The notes: generated by a model from the sequence alone, not told the origin. Shown: positions 45,293 to 54,408, counted from the stretch's first letter. The stretch is 64,000 nt of DNA from Candidatus Borkfalkia excrementavium (GCA_019115945.1 DXCO01000035.1:54353-118352), one strand, 5' to 3'. A program made the numbers and translations.

Positions 45293-47890
45293 ATGGCCAA
45301 AAAAGAGACGAGTCCCGAACTTACTGAAGAGTTCAAAAAGACGCTCGCAATGACAAATATGCTCGACGTCGAAGTGGACGACGAGTTGAAAAAATCTTTT
45401 ATCGCGTATGCGATGGCGGTCAACGTCAGCCGTGCGATCCCGGACGTGCGCGACGGATTGAAGCCCGTGCACAGGCGTATCTTGTATTCCATGCACGAAA
45501 TGGGGCTGTACAACGATAAGGCGTACAGAAAATGCGCGAGGATCGTCGGCGACGTGCTCGGTAAATATCATCCGCACGGCGATTTTGCCGTTTACGATGC
45601 GCTGGTTCGCCTTGCGCAGGACTTCACCATCAATTTCCCTTTGGTAGACGGGCACGGGAACTTCGGTTCCGTTGACGGCGATCCTCCCGCAGCGATGCGT
45701 TATACGGAAGCGAGGATGTCGAAACTTGCGGCAGAAATGCTGCGCGATCTCGACAAAGAGACGGTAGACTATTATCCTACGTTTGACGACACGGGGATGC
45801 AGCCTTGCGTTTTGCCCTCGCGCTTTCCGAACCTTTTGGTCAACGGGAGCGACGGCATCGCGGTCGGTATGGCAACAAATATACCTCCGCATAATCTTTC
45901 GGAAGTGATCGGCGCGGTGATTGCGCAGATGGAAAATCCTGAGATCACGATCGAAGAATTGATGGAATACGTTCCGGCGCCCGATTTCCCGACGGGGGCG
46001 ATCCTGATGGGCCGGGCGGGGATCAAGAGGGCATACCGTACGGGGCGCGGCAACTACATCCTGCGCGCGAAATGTGAAATCGAAGATTATACTTCCAATA
46101 ATACGACCCGTACGCGCATCATCGTTACGGAGATCCCTTATCAGGTCAATAAAGCGCGCCTGATCGAAAACATCGCGGATCTGGTCAAAGATAAGCGAGT
46201 GGAAGGTATTTCCGACATTCGCGAAGAATCGGACAGAGACGGCATGCGCATCGTGATAGAACTTAAAAAAGATGCCAATGCGCAGGTCGTGCTCAATACG
46301 CTGTATAAACATACGCAGTTGCAGACTTCCAACGGGATCACGCTTCTGGCGCTTGTGGACGGAGAACCGAAGGTCCTGAACCTGAAAGAATGCATCCATT
46401 ATTACATCCTGCATCAGGAAGACGTCATCGTCCGCCGCACGAGGTTTGATCTGAATAAGGCGGAAGAGAGGGCGCATATCGTATCCGGCCTCGTTCTTGC
46501 GCTCGCGAACATCGATGAAGTGATTGCAATCATCAAGCAATCCGCCGATAAATTTGTGGCGATCGAAAAACTGACAAAAAGTTTTGAATTGTCCGAAAAA
46601 CAGGCGAATGCGATTTTGGAAATGCGCCTGCAGCGCCTCACTTCGCTGGAAGTAGAAAAACTGCAGGAAGAATTGGCGGAACTTGAAAAGACGATTGCCG
46701 ATCTGAAAGATATTCTCGAGCACGAGCATCGCGTACTTGAGATCATTAAGGCAGATCTGCTTACCATCAAAGAAAAATATCCCAGCGAAAGAAAGACGGA
46801 ACTTTCCTACGATTACGGCGAGATCGATATTGAAGATCTCATCGAAAAGGAAGATATCGTCATCACGATGACGCATTCGGGATATATCAAGCGCCAGCCC
46901 GTATCCGAATATAAGGCACAGCGCCGCGGCGGCATGGGCATCACGGCGCACAAGCCGAAAGACGAGGATTTTGTCGAAAAGTTATTTATATCCTCCACGC
47001 ACGACAATATTCTGTTCTTTTCCAGTTTCGGCAAAGTGTATTCCATCAAGGGCTATGAAATTCCGGAAGCCCAGCGCCAGGCGCGAGGCCGCGCGATCGT
47101 GAATCTTTTGCAGATCGATCAGGAGGAAAAGATTACGGCGGTCATCCCTCTTGCCGAGAATACGGAAGGATACATCGCCATGGCCACGCGAAAAGGACTC
47201 ATTAAAAAGACGGCGCTTGAAGAATTTTCAAATATCCGTAAGGTCGGTAAGATAGCGATCAAGATCACCGAAGGCGACGAATTGATCTCCGTCCAGTTTA
47301 CGACGGGAGACGACGAACTGATCATTGCGTCCAAAGAGGGCAAGTGCATCCGATTCAGCGAAAAGGATGTACGTCCGATGGGGCGCGACACGCAGGGTGT
47401 CCGCGCGATGAATCTCGGCAAAGACGACTATCTCGTCGATATGCTCGTCATCAAGGAGGGGTGCGAAATTCTGACGCTTACCTCCAACGGTTACGGCAAG
47501 AGATCGGATATCGAGGATTACCGTCTGCAGGGCAGAGCGGGTAAAGGCATCAAAGCGGGTGTATTCAACGAAAAGACGGGCTGGCTCGTCAACCTGAAGA
47601 TCGTCAGTGAAGATGAAGATCTGATGATCATTTCCAACAACGGCACGATCATCCGCATGCACGTTTCCGACATATCCAAGATCGGCAGAAACACGCAGGG
47701 CGTTCGCGTTATGAGGCTGAAAGATTCGACGGTAGCGACTGTGGCCGTTGCGCCGAGAGAGGAAGAAGAGCAGGAAGAGGGGGCGGACGATTCGGTCGCT
47801 TCGGATCCGGAAACGCCCGCGGAAGAAGGCCCCGAAATATCGGAAGATCAGGCGGTTGATGCCGCAGAGGATCCGGAACAGAGATCTTAA
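45293..47890 (+). CDS. gyrA: DNA gyrase subunit A, Phe at the Ser83 position
   Basis: 865 residues. Winged-helix domain with [14 protein letters not shown], the quinolone region [12 protein letters not shown] and catalytic Tyr in [10 protein letters not shown]. The beta-pinwheel C-domain contains the GyrA box QRRGGMG, which separates gyrase from topoisomerase IV. An acidic tail ends the protein. The residue after HPHGD, Ser83 in E. coli, is Phe (codon TTT). Confidence 0.97.
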   Translation: MAKKETSPELTEEFKKTLAMTNMLDVEVDDELKKSFIAYAMAVNVSRAIPDVRDGLKPVHRRILYSMHEMGLYNDKAYRKCARIVGDVLGKYHPHGDFAVYDALVRLAQDFTINFPLVDGHGNFGSVDGDPPAAMRYTEARMSKLAAEMLRDLDKETVDYYPTFDDTGMQPCVLPSRFPNLLVNGSDGIAVGMATNIPPHNLSEVIGAVIAQMENPEITIEELMEYVPAPDFPTGAILMGRAGIKRAYRTGRGNYILRAKCEIEDYTSNNTTRTRIIVTEIPYQVNKARLIENIADLVKDKRVEGISDIREESDRDGMRIVIELKKDANAQVVLNTLYKHTQLQTSNGITLLALVDGEPKVLNLKECIHYYILHQEDVIVRRTRFDLNKAEERAHIVSGLVLALANIDEVIAIIKQSADKFVAIEKLTKSFELSEKQANAILEMRLQRLTSLEVEKLQEELAELEKTIADLKDILEHEHRVLEIIKADLLTIKEKYPSERKTELSYDYGEIDIEDLIEKEDIVITMTHSGYIKRQPVSEYKAQRRGGMGITAHKPKDEDFVEKLFISSTHDNILFFSSFGKVYSIKGYEIPEAQRQARGRAIVNLLQIDQEEKITAVIPLAENTEGYIAMATRKGLIKKTALEEFSNIRKVGKIAIKITEGDELISVQFTTGDDELIIASKEGKCIRFSEKDVRPMGRDTQGVRAMNLGKDDYLVDMLVIKEGCEILTLTSNGYGKRSDIEDYRLQGRAGKGIKAGVFNEKTGWLVNLKIVSEDEDLMIISNNGTIIRMHVSDISKIGRNTQGVRVMRLKDSTVATVAVAPREEEEQEEGADDSVASDPETPAEEGPEISEDQAVDAAEDPEQRS

Positions 47891-47909
47891 AACAGAGCGA
47901 TCAATTTTC

Positions 47910-47941
47910 AAAAGGCTGTCGGACTCATCCGACAGCCTTTT
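47910..47941 (+). terminator. Terminator after gyrA
   Basis: AAAAGGCTGTCGGA / TCCGACAGCCTTTT stem with CTCA loop. Confidence 0.9.
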
Positions 47942-47962
47942 GCATAAACGATTGACACAATA

Positions 47963-47992
47963 AAAAACCCCGCGTTTGCGCGAGGTTTTTTA
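47963..47992. terminator. Second, bidirectional terminator
   Basis: AAAAAACCCCGCG / CGCGAGGTTTTTT stem, TTTG loop. Probably serves the convergent P-type ATPase transcript. Confidence 0.8.
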
Positions 47993-48022
47993 TATTTTTG
48001 GTCAACTTTCGGATCGTTTGTC

Positions 48023-48070
48023 TAAATTTATATAAGTTTATATAAGTTTATATAAGTTTATATAAGTTTA
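48023..48070. repeat. Short tandem repeat, 10-bp unit
   Basis: Four perfect copies of TATAAGTTTA (48031-48070) preceded by a partial copy, in the spacer after gyrA and 20 bp from the end of the ATPase gene. Simple-sequence repeat, not CRISPR. Confidence 0.85.
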
Positions 48071-48088
48071 TTAAGCGATGTCATTTGA

Positions 48089-50842
48089 TCATATCCGTTT
48101 TTTCTCGGAAGATTTATTCAGTTTGTCCGTGATCCGAAGCAGCACGCCCGATAGCGGTATGCACAGCATGATGATCAGCAGGACATACATGATTTGTACG
48201 AATCCGAGAGGGGTATGATTTTTCTCAATGAATATATCCGGCAGCAATGTCAGCCCGATCAGGCTGATCGCGAACATGGCGATAAACAGGATCGCGCGGA
48301 AAAAGTTGAAAGGCTGGCAGACTCTGTACAACATGATCAGCCCCGCAAACGAGATGAGATAGACGGATATCGTCGTATAATATTCGTCGAAATAGTCGGG
48401 CTGAAAGTGCGCAATGATACTTGTGCTCTGTACCGCAAGAACGAGAATGATCGCGCCCGGCACGGCCCGGCTCAACACGAATGACAGAAATTTCCCGCTG
48501 ACTCTGTTTGTATTCGGCTGCAGAGAGAGGAAAAAAGTGGGAATGCCGATTACGAAGAATTCCAAAATCAGCATATTGCTCGTCACAAACGGATACATGG
48601 TTCCCGTAATGATGGAAATGAGTGCAAACACCGTCGTAAACAAAGTTTTCATCAGATAAAGGGAGGAAGAGTTCTGGATATTATTGATCACCCTCCTTCC
48701 TTCGAATACGACTTTGGGCATCGAGGCGAAATTGTTGTCCGTCAGAACGATGTGGCTGACGTTTTTGGCCGCTTCGCTGCCGGACATTACGGTCACCGCA
48801 CAATCTGCCTCTTTCAGAGCGAGTATGTCGTTGACGCCGTCGCCCGTCATGGCGACGGTATTGCCCTCCGATTTGATCGCCTTCACAAGGATGGCCTTCT
48901 GCTCGGGCGTCACGCGGCCGAAAACAGTATATTTGTTCGCGATGGCCGCAACTTCTTTTTCATTCAGTCCTTCCAGAGAAATATATTTATCGGCATTGAC
49001 CACGCCGACCCGCCTGGCGACTTCGGATACCGTAACCGGATTATCGCCCGAGATGATTTTGATTTCGACGTCATTGTCTTTGAACCAGCGGATCGTCTGG
49101 ATCGCATCTTCGCGTATATTGTCAGCAATGGAAATGATCGCAAGAGGTTTTAGTCCTGACGGCAGTTTATCGCCGTTTAGTTGGCCGCCCGAGAGCGCCA
49201 CGACAAGCACTCTGAGGCCCATGGAAGCGTACTGATTTATGATTTTATTGAGTTTTTCGGGGATGTTGCCCAAGACGAATTCCGGCGCGCCGACTACGAC
49301 CGTGCCGATTTTTTCAAAAGTTACGGCCGAAAGTTTCCGCTTTGAAGAAAAGGGCAGCGTTTTGATCGCTTTCAGCGCATTGCTGTGCCCGAAATAGTTA
49401 TACAGCGCGATAGAGGTCTGGTTATTGTCATCCAACGAGTGCAGGTAGGAGCCGACGATCTCATTGACGGAAAATTCCGTGGGGTTGTTCAGCAGCATAC
49501 AGTCGTTGACCTTCATGCGTCCGTCCGTGATCGTGCCCGTCTTGTCAAGGCAAAGCACATTGACGCGCGCGAGCATTTCCAGTGAATAGAGGTCCTGCAC
49601 GAGCGTATTATGCGTCATAAGCCGTAAAATCCCCATGGTAAGGGCAAGGCTTGTCAGCAGCAGCATTCCCGAAGGGATCATGCCGATCACGACGCTCACC
49701 GTCTTTTGAATGGCGTTGTCAAGTTGCGGGATGTTGATCACGGAAGGATCGTATGTGCGCCAGTTGACGATAAACATGAAGATGGATATGGGGATGATCA
49801 GAATGCCGACAATGGAGATGATGAGTTTGGTCGAACGCATCAATTCCGAGTTCGGCTTTTTATATTTTTTTGCCTTTGCGGAGAGCGAGTTGAGGTAAGT
49901 CGCTTTGCCCACCTTGTCTGCACGGGCCTTGCATGAGCCGCTCGAAATAAAACTGCCCGCATAGAGAAGATCGCCGGGTTCCTTTTTGACGGGAACGGAC
50001 TCTCCCGTAAGCAGCGATTCGTTGACCTCCACAAAGCCGTCGCAGAGGATACAGTCAGCGGGGATCTGATTGCCGAGAGACAAAACGACGATATCGTCGA
50101 GCACGATCTCCTTTGACGGTATGTCTATGGTTTCTCCGTTTCGGATGACTTTGACGGTCGGAACGGTCAGCAATGACAGTTTATCCATTTTCCGCTTTGC
50201 CTTGATTTCCATGGCAATACCGAAAAACAAGTTCGCTGCAAAGATAACGACGAACAGGAATTGCGAGATAGGGGCCTTCGCGTAAATGAGGGCGATCGCC
50301 GCGAGGACGCAGAGCAGGTTGAAGAACGTACACAGGTTGCCTACGAAAATACTCGCATACGATTTGGAATATTTCTGATTTACGTCATTAAAGAGGAATT
50401 GCGAAAAGCGTTCGTTGACCTGCGCAGCGGAAAGGCCGCTGTTCACGTCGGGGGTATATCTTGTTACCGAACCGTATGAAGGAACAGCGGTTTTCTTTTT
50501 CTTGAATTGTTTTTTTATGGCGTCCATATCCGGTTGAGCCGACTCTTCTTCCGCCGCAATGTTTTCAGCCAGTTTTTGCTTCACGTATGTTTCTACGGCG
50601 ACGGGTTTTTCGGCCGGTTTCCGGTTTTGGGGCGTTTGCGCAGCGTCGTTGCCCGTTTTGGTTCTTGCCGATTGCTTAGACGAAGCGGATGCGCGAGAAG
50701 AAGAGGCCTTTTCGGATGAAATGCCGGTTTCCCCGCTTTCTGTAGAAACAGTTTTGCGGGGTGCCCTGACGGCCTTTTGGCGTACAGTATCGCTTTGCCG
50801 GTTATCCGGCTTGTTTTCGGATGATTCTCTCTTTTCAGACAT
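48089..50842 (-). CDS. Cation-translocating P-type ATPase (CtpE-like)
   Basis: 917 residues. About 130 N-terminal residues are low-complexity, rich in Ser, Lys and Gln and predicted disordered. The pump core follows: actuator LLTGESVPVKKE, phosphorylation site CLDKTGTITDG, hinge MTGDGVNDILALKEADCAV, and about ten helices. The metal-site helix M4 reads GMIPSGMLLLTS rather than PEGL, like the CtpE group, in which a calcium role is reported. It lacks N-terminal metal-binding CxxC domains. AAGGAAAG ribosome site; own promoter; not in an operon. Confidence 0.9.
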   Translation of the reverse strand: MSEKRESSENKPDNRQSDTVRQKAVRAPRKTVSTESGETGISSEKASSSRASASSKQSARTKTGNDAAQTPQNRKPAEKPVAVETYVKQKLAENIAAEEESAQPDMDAIKKQFKKKKTAVPSYGSVTRYTPDVNSGLSAAQVNERFSQFLFNDVNQKYSKSYASIFVGNLCTFFNLLCVLAAIALIYAKAPISQFLFVVIFAANLFFGIAMEIKAKRKMDKLSLLTVPTVKVIRNGETIDIPSKEIVLDDIVVLSLGNQIPADCILCDGFVEVNESLLTGESVPVKKEPGDLLYAGSFISSGSCKARADKVGKATYLNSLSAKAKKYKKPNSELMRSTKLIISIVGILIIPISIFMFIVNWRTYDPSVINIPQLDNAIQKTVSVVIGMIPSGMLLLTSLALTMGILRLMTHNTLVQDLYSLEMLARVNVLCLDKTGTITDGRMKVNDCMLLNNPTEFSVNEIVGSYLHSLDDNNQTSIALYNYFGHSNALKAIKTLPFSSKRKLSAVTFEKIGTVVVGAPEFVLGNIPEKLNKIINQYASMGLRVLVVALSGGQLNGDKLPSGLKPLAIISIADNIREDAIQTIRWFKDNDVEIKIISGDNPVTVSEVARRVGVVNADKYISLEGLNEKEVAAIANKYTVFGRVTPEQKAILVKAIKSEGNTVAMTGDGVNDILALKEADCAVTVMSGSEAAKNVSHIVLTDNNFASMPKVVFEGRRVINNIQNSSSLYLMKTLFTTVFALISIITGTMYPFVTSNMLILEFFVIGIPTFFLSLQPNTNRVSGKFLSFVLSRAVPGAIILVLAVQSTSIIAHFQPDYFDEYYTTISVYLISFAGLIMLYRVCQPFNFFRAILFIAMFAISLIGLTLLPDIFIEKNHTPLGFVQIMYVLLIIMLCIPLSGVLLRITDKLNKSSEKKRI

Positions 50843-50880
50843 TTTCTACGCTTTCCTTCTCTGACTATTTGATCAATATT

Positions 50881-50909
50881 ATTATACCATAAAAGGCTTT
50901 GGATTACAA
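50881..50909 (-). promoter_or_regulatory. P-type ATPase promoter
   Basis: Reading leftward: TTGTAA, 17-bp spacer, TATAAT. Confidence 0.7.
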
Positions 50910-50987
50910 ATATTTTCAATTTATATTTATATGAAAGGGGAATTTATTAAATTCCGTTGCAGATTTGCCAAAACAGCGCTGATTTTA

Positions 50988-51016
50988 TTGCAAAAAGCAG
51001 GTTTTTGGGGTAAAAT
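50988..51016 (+). promoter_or_regulatory. serS promoter
   Basis: TTGCAA, 17-bp spacer, TAAAAT. The leader is short, so no T-box. Confidence 0.65.
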
Positions 51017-51046
51017 AATAGGGAACAAAAACGGAGGCAAAATAGG

Positions 51047-52333
51047 ATGATCGATATCAATCTGCTCAGAAACAATCCCGACCTTGTACGGGAAAATATC
51101 AGAAAGAAGTTTCAGGATAAAAAACTTCCTCTCGTCGACGAAATCCTCGGGTTGGACGCGAAAAAGCGCGAATTGCAAAAAGAGGGAGATGCCCTTCGCG
51201 CAAAGCGCAACGCGGTCAGCGCGGAGATCGGAAAATTCATGAAGGAAAAGCGTAAAGAAGACGCGGAAAAGGCAAAGGCGGAAGTCGTCGCCGTCAACGA
51301 ACGCATCGCGGAGATCGAAAGGGAAGCGGAAGAAGTTTCTTCCAGACTGAAACAGGATATGATGTCCATCCCGAATATCATTGCCGACGATGTGCCGATC
51401 GGAAAAGATGATTCCCAGAATGTGGAGCGCCGTCGTTTTCTCGAGCCTGCAGAAAAGCCTTTCGAGGTTCCTTATCATATGGATATCCTCGATAAGTTGG
51501 GCGGGATCGATATCGACAGTGCCCGCCGTACCAGCGGGCAGGGATTCTATTACCTGATCGGCGACGTGGCGCGGCTTCATTCCGCAGTCTTGACGTATGC
51601 TCGCGATTTCATGATCGATAAAGGATTTACGTATGTGATCCCTCCCTTTATGATTCGCAGCGATGTAGTTTCCGGCGTCATGTCCTTTGAAGAAATGGAC
51701 GGGATGATGTATAAGATCGAGGGGGAAGACCTCTATCTGATCGGTACGAGCGAGCATTCAATGATCGGCAGGTTCATGAATACGGTCCTCGATGCGGATG
51801 CGTTGCCGCTCACGCTGACGAGTTATTCTCCCTGTTTCCGCAAGGAAAAGGGTGCGCACGGCATAGAGGAAAGGGGGATCTACCGCATCCATCAGTTTGA
51901 AAAACAGGAGATGATCGTCATTTGCAAACCGGAAGAGAGCAGCGACTGGTTTGAAAAATTGTACTCGTATACCGTCGAGTTGTTTGTGTCCATGAACATC
52001 CCCGTACGTACTTTGGAGTGTTGCTCGGGCGACCTTGCAGATCTTAAATATAAGAGCATTGACGTGGAGGCGTGGAGCCCCCGACAGAAAAAATATTTCG
52101 AAGTGGGCAGTTGTTCCAATCTGACGGATGCGCAGGCGCGCAGACTCGGGATCCGTTATAAGACGGAAAAGGGGAACGTATTCGCCCATACGCTGAACAA
52201 TACTGTCGTCGCTCCTCCGAGAATGTTGATCGCCCTTTTGGAAAATCATCTCAACGAGGACGGGAGCGTGAATATTCCGGAAGTCCTCCAAAAATATATG
52301 GGCGGAAAAAGTATCATTCTTCCGAAAAAGTAA
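51047..52333 (+). CDS. serS: Seryl-tRNA synthetase
   Basis: 428 residues. N-terminal tRNA-binding coiled coil (about 30-105), then the class II core with SGQGFYYLIGDVARLHSAV, motif 2 SPCFRKEKGAHGIEERGIYRIHQFEKQEM and motif 3 NNTVVAPPRMLIALLEN. CGGAGGC ribosome site. Followed after 120 bp by tRNA-Arg. Confidence 0.97.
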   Translation: MIDINLLRNNPDLVRENIRKKFQDKKLPLVDEILGLDAKKRELQKEGDALRAKRNAVSAEIGKFMKEKRKEDAEKAKAEVVAVNERIAEIEREAEEVSSRLKQDMMSIPNIIADDVPIGKDDSQNVERRRFLEPAEKPFEVPYHMDILDKLGGIDIDSARRTSGQGFYYLIGDVARLHSAVLTYARDFMIDKGFTYVIPPFMIRSDVVSGVMSFEEMDGMMYKIEGEDLYLIGTSEHSMIGRFMNTVLDADALPLTLTSYSPCFRKEKGAHGIEERGIYRIHQFEKQEMIVICKPEESSDWFEKLYSYTVELFVSMNIPVRTLECCSGDLADLKYKSIDVEAWSPRQKKYFEVGSCSNLTDAQARRLGIRYKTEKGNVFAHTLNNTVVAPPRMLIALLENHLNEDGSVNIPEVLQKYMGGKSIILPKK

Positions 52334-52360
52334 AAATAAAATGAAGAACAGAACGGGCGC

Positions 52361-52382
52361 CGGATCGTACAGGCGCCCGTCT
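52361..52382 (+). terminator. Possible serS terminator hairpin
   Basis: ACGGGCGCC / GGCGCCCGT perfect stem without a clear T tract (CTGATAATTTT follows). Boundaries approximate. Confidence 0.45.
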
Positions 52383-52412
52383 GATAATTTTAGCAAACGC
52401 TCTGAAAAATGT

Positions 52413-52441
52413 TTGCTTTTTTCAGAAAAATATTGTATCAT
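52413..52441 (+). promoter_or_regulatory. tRNA-Arg promoter
   Basis: TTGCTT, 17-bp spacer, TATCAT, about 16 bp before the tRNA. Confidence 0.6.
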
Positions 52442-52456
52442 ATTAAAAGTTGAAAT

Positions 52457-52531
52457 GCTTCCGTAGTTAAATGGATATAACAGCCCCCTCCTAAGGGGCC
52501 GTTGTGGGTTCGATTCCCGCCGGGAGTACCA
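52457..52531 (+). tRNA. tRNA-Arg(CCT)
   Basis: 75 nt cloverleaf with encoded CCA. Acceptor GCTTCCG/CGGGAGT, anticodon stem GCCCC/GGGGC, loop CTCCTAA with anticodon CCT at 52490-52492 (reads AGG), T arm GGTTCGATTCC. Its 3' 19 bp are repeated at 54133, marking it as the attachment site of an integrated element. Confidence 0.96.
52513..52531 (+). repeat. attL-like direct repeat in tRNA-Arg 3' end
   Basis: ATTCCCGCCGGGAGTACCA, identical to 54133-54151. Confidence 0.88.
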
Positions 52532-52532
52532 A

Positions 52533-52570
52533 AAAACCGCTTGATTGAAAATAAAAATCAAGCGGTTTTT
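52533..52570. terminator. Bidirectional terminator between tRNA-Arg and integrase
   Basis: AAAAACCGCTTGATT / AATCAAGCGGTTTTT perfect stem. Confidence 0.9.
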
Positions 52571-52581
52571 CTATGCCTTTT

Positions 52582-53730
52582 TTACATTTCAAAATCTCTT
52601 TTCTTTGCTCGTTTCAGCTCCAAGAAATCGAGATACTCTTCGTACTCTTCCAAAGTTTCAAAACCAAGCCGTTGCATTTCCGCTTTTAAGCGTCTGAATT
52701 CAGCCACAGTGTCGGTTTCTTCTGTTTCTGATACAGAATTCAATTCAAATGGTTTTACGGATTCTTGGGTCTTTTCTTCGGCTGAAAAGATACCGGCTAT
52801 TTTGTCTGCTGCCATCTTATCTGTGCTTCGCAAAGCATAGGCATAAATGTCGCTGGTCGTGCTTGCACGGGCGTGTCCCGCTCTCGCTGCAACGGTTACA
52901 ATGGGAACTCCTGCGGCGATCTGCAAAGTGATGTTCGTATGGCGCAAACTATGCAGGGAATAATGGTCGATATTCGCTTCCCGCAGCATCTTGTTCAGCC
53001 ACCCCGTGAATGTGCTTGGATAAAGCCGCTTTCCGTTCTCCTGCGTAAAAAGATAATCATTTTCTTCCATATAATCACCGAGTTCTGCGCGGCGTTTTGT
53101 TTGCCATTCTTTGTACTCTTTCAGCGTTTCAAGTAAGACTTCTGGAATTGCAAGAGTTCGTTTGGACATTTCCGTTTTAGGTTCTTTTTCTATCATTCCA
53201 AATCCCGTTACGGTCGTTACCGAACGGCTTACTGTAATCTCTCCCTTGTCAAAATCAATATCTTTCCATTCAAGTCCCGCAACTTCGCCGCGGCGAAAGC
53301 CCGCAAGCAGAAACAGAAGCATTGCAGATTTATAGCGAATATCGGGATAGTCCAAAATGAATTTGTAAAAGCGTTTGGCATCCTCGTCGGACATACATTC
53401 GATTTTATGAGGCGGGCGCTTCGGAAAATTGATATAATCCGCCGACGCATAGTTATCCGTAATCAAACGGTTTTTCTTTGCGAGGGATAGGACGGCTCGA
53501 ATGATACGCTTGAATTTATGTATCGTTTCGTAGGCGTAAGGTTCTTCCGTTATTTTCTCGTCAAAGAGTTCTTGGAACGGAATACCTGTCCTTTCAGCAA
53601 AGTCGCTGCTCCAATTTTTACTGACAGATTTACCGGCAAAAGCATTTGCCAGAGTGCAGCTTTGTATATATACTATAGGTATCTTTTTGAGTGGCGTTTC
53701 CGTTGTTACACGCAATAAAAAGCACTGCAC
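52582..53730 (-). CDS. Phage-type tyrosine recombinase, N-terminally truncated
   Basis: 382-residue ORF. The catalytic domain is complete: first Arg in AGFRRGEVAGLEW, HxxR in HSLRHTNI, His in AGHARAST and the nucleophile Tyr in DIYAYA. A core-binding domain is visible from about residue 35. The first ~25 residues (up to VYIQSC) do not look like an integrase; the same DNA encodes a lipoprotein start in another frame, and the usual N-terminal arm-binding domain is missing. No ribosome site before its ATG. Integrases ending next to the tRNA target are typical of genomic islands. Likely not functional in full. Confidence 0.85.
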   Translation of the reverse strand: MQCFLLRVTTETPLKKIPIVYIQSCTLANAFAGKSVSKNWSSDFAERTGIPFQELFDEKITEEPYAYETIHKFKRIIRAVLSLAKKNRLITDNYASADYINFPKRPPHKIECMSDEDAKRFYKFILDYPDIRYKSAMLLFLLAGFRRGEVAGLEWKDIDFDKGEITVSRSVTTVTGFGMIEKEPKTEMSKRTLAIPEVLLETLKEYKEWQTKRRAELGDYMEENDYLFTQENGKRLYPSTFTGWLNKMLREANIDHYSLHSLRHTNITLQIAAGVPIVTVAARAGHARASTTSDIYAYALRSTDKMAADKIAGIFSAEEKTQESVKPFELNSVSETEETDTVAEFRRLKAEMQRLGFETLEEYEEYLDFLELKRAKKRDFEM

Positions 53731-53782
53731 ATAAGATTGAAATTGTTGCGAGGAGAAATATTGCCAATAATTTTTTCTTCAT
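53630..53782 (-). pseudogene. Truncated lipoprotein start fused out of frame to the integrase
   Basis: ATG 53782 has a strong AAGGAG site 8 nt upstream and encodes a classical lipoprotein signal (MKKKLLAIFLL...LFIAC, Cys lipobox). After about 15 more residues the frame runs into integrase DNA in another phase and stops after 50 residues. Together with the truncated integrase this looks like a deletion junction between two genes. Confidence 0.6.
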
Positions 53783-53806
53783 AGATATTGCTCCTTTTCA
53801 AATCAT

Positions 53807-53929
53807 TTATTTTTTCCGAATGCTGATCAAAATTTTCAGAATCAGCTGAATAATACGCAGGATTGCGATAATGAACTGTAATACGTATTCGACCAGATAA
53901 CTGCGGAAGATTTTTTTGACGGTGACCAT
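53807..53929 (-). CDS. Possible 40-residue hydrophobic cationic peptide
   Basis: ORF from ATG 53929 (or TTG 15 nt upstream, right after a stop). The product has an amphipathic run FIIAILRIIQLILKILISIRKK. The ribosome site is poor (GAGG too close). It may be a peptide toxin, a leader or chance. Sits just upstream of the broken lipoprotein on the same strand. Confidence 0.3.
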   Translation of the reverse strand: MVTVKKIFRSYLVEYVLQFIIAILRIIQLILKILISIRKK

Positions 53930-54012
53930 TTCCTCGCCGGTCAATTCGTTCTATTATTTGATTTTAATAGCAGTCACAATCATAACATTAGGTCTTTTTT
54001 TGCTGAATGATT

Positions 54013-54050
54013 AAATTCCGCCCCTTGCTCTTGCAGGGGGGCGGAATTTT
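54013..54050. terminator. Terminator-like hairpin inside the element remnant
   Basis: AAATTCCGCCCC / GGGGCGGAATTT stem, 13-nt loop, then TTGG; A/T flanks on both sides. Confidence 0.6.
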
Positions 54051-54132
54051 GGTATTTCAATAGGGGAGGACCTGCCGCACGAAGTGCGGCGGTTCGCCCC
54101 GACGCAGTCGGCACAAGGGCGCAGCCCGAAGT

Positions 54133-54151
54133 ATTCCCGCCGGGAGTACCA
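54133..54151 (+). repeat. attR-like direct repeat
   Basis: Exact 19-bp copy of the tRNA-Arg 3' end including CCA. Confidence 0.88.
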
Positions 54152-54246
54152 CTTTGACCACAAGATATTGTGTTCTTTTTCTTTATTTATACAATATTAA
54201 GGAGAAATTTTCAAAAATTATACCCGTCGTGCGATATACAAATGAA

Positions 54247-54372
54247 TCAGATACACAAATGATCGACTTTTTTCTGATACCCGGCATTGATCACCGCGAT
54301 GTCGGAAGTGTCGTAAAAGTTGTTGAATACGGTGGTGTTTCCGGTGTTTCCCGTAGTTTTTCCGCCCTTATA
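54247..54372 (-). pseudogene. ORF fragment without start codon
   Basis: Open frame of 41 codons rich in Thr/Asn/Gly (TTGNTGNTTVFNNFYDTS) ending in TGA at 54247. A TAA precedes it and no start codon with ribosome site is present. A good promoter points into it. Could be a gene scrap or non-coding. Confidence 0.3.
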
Positions 54373-54378
54373 TTACAT

Positions 54379-54408
54379 ATTATATCACAGAACGCGTGGC
54401 TTTGTCAA
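54379..54408 (-). promoter_or_regulatory. Orphan promoter with exact consensus hexamers
   Basis: Reading leftward: TTGACA, 18-bp spacer, TATAAT. It drives no intact gene. Confidence 0.6.

Larger units (their letters stand above)
52513..54151. mobile_element. Remnant of an integrative element at tRNA-Arg
   Basis: A 1.6-kb segment bounded by two copies of a 19-bp sequence (tRNA 3' end and its repeat). It holds a truncated tyrosine recombinase, a broken lipoprotein start, a small hydrophobic ORF and hairpins, but no cargo, replication or transfer genes. Read as an element that lost nearly all content by deletion. Confidence 0.75.

Noticed and set aside
43326-46951. Large minus-strand ORFs over gyrB and gyrA
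   Set aside because: Shadows of the gyrase genes, whose motifs are complete.
48023-48070. Possible CRISPR or operator array
   Set aside because: Ten-bp A/T unit without spacers; a simple tandem repeat.
51017-51046. T-box before serS
   Set aside because: Promoter is only about 30 bp from the ATG; there is no room or T-box core sequence.
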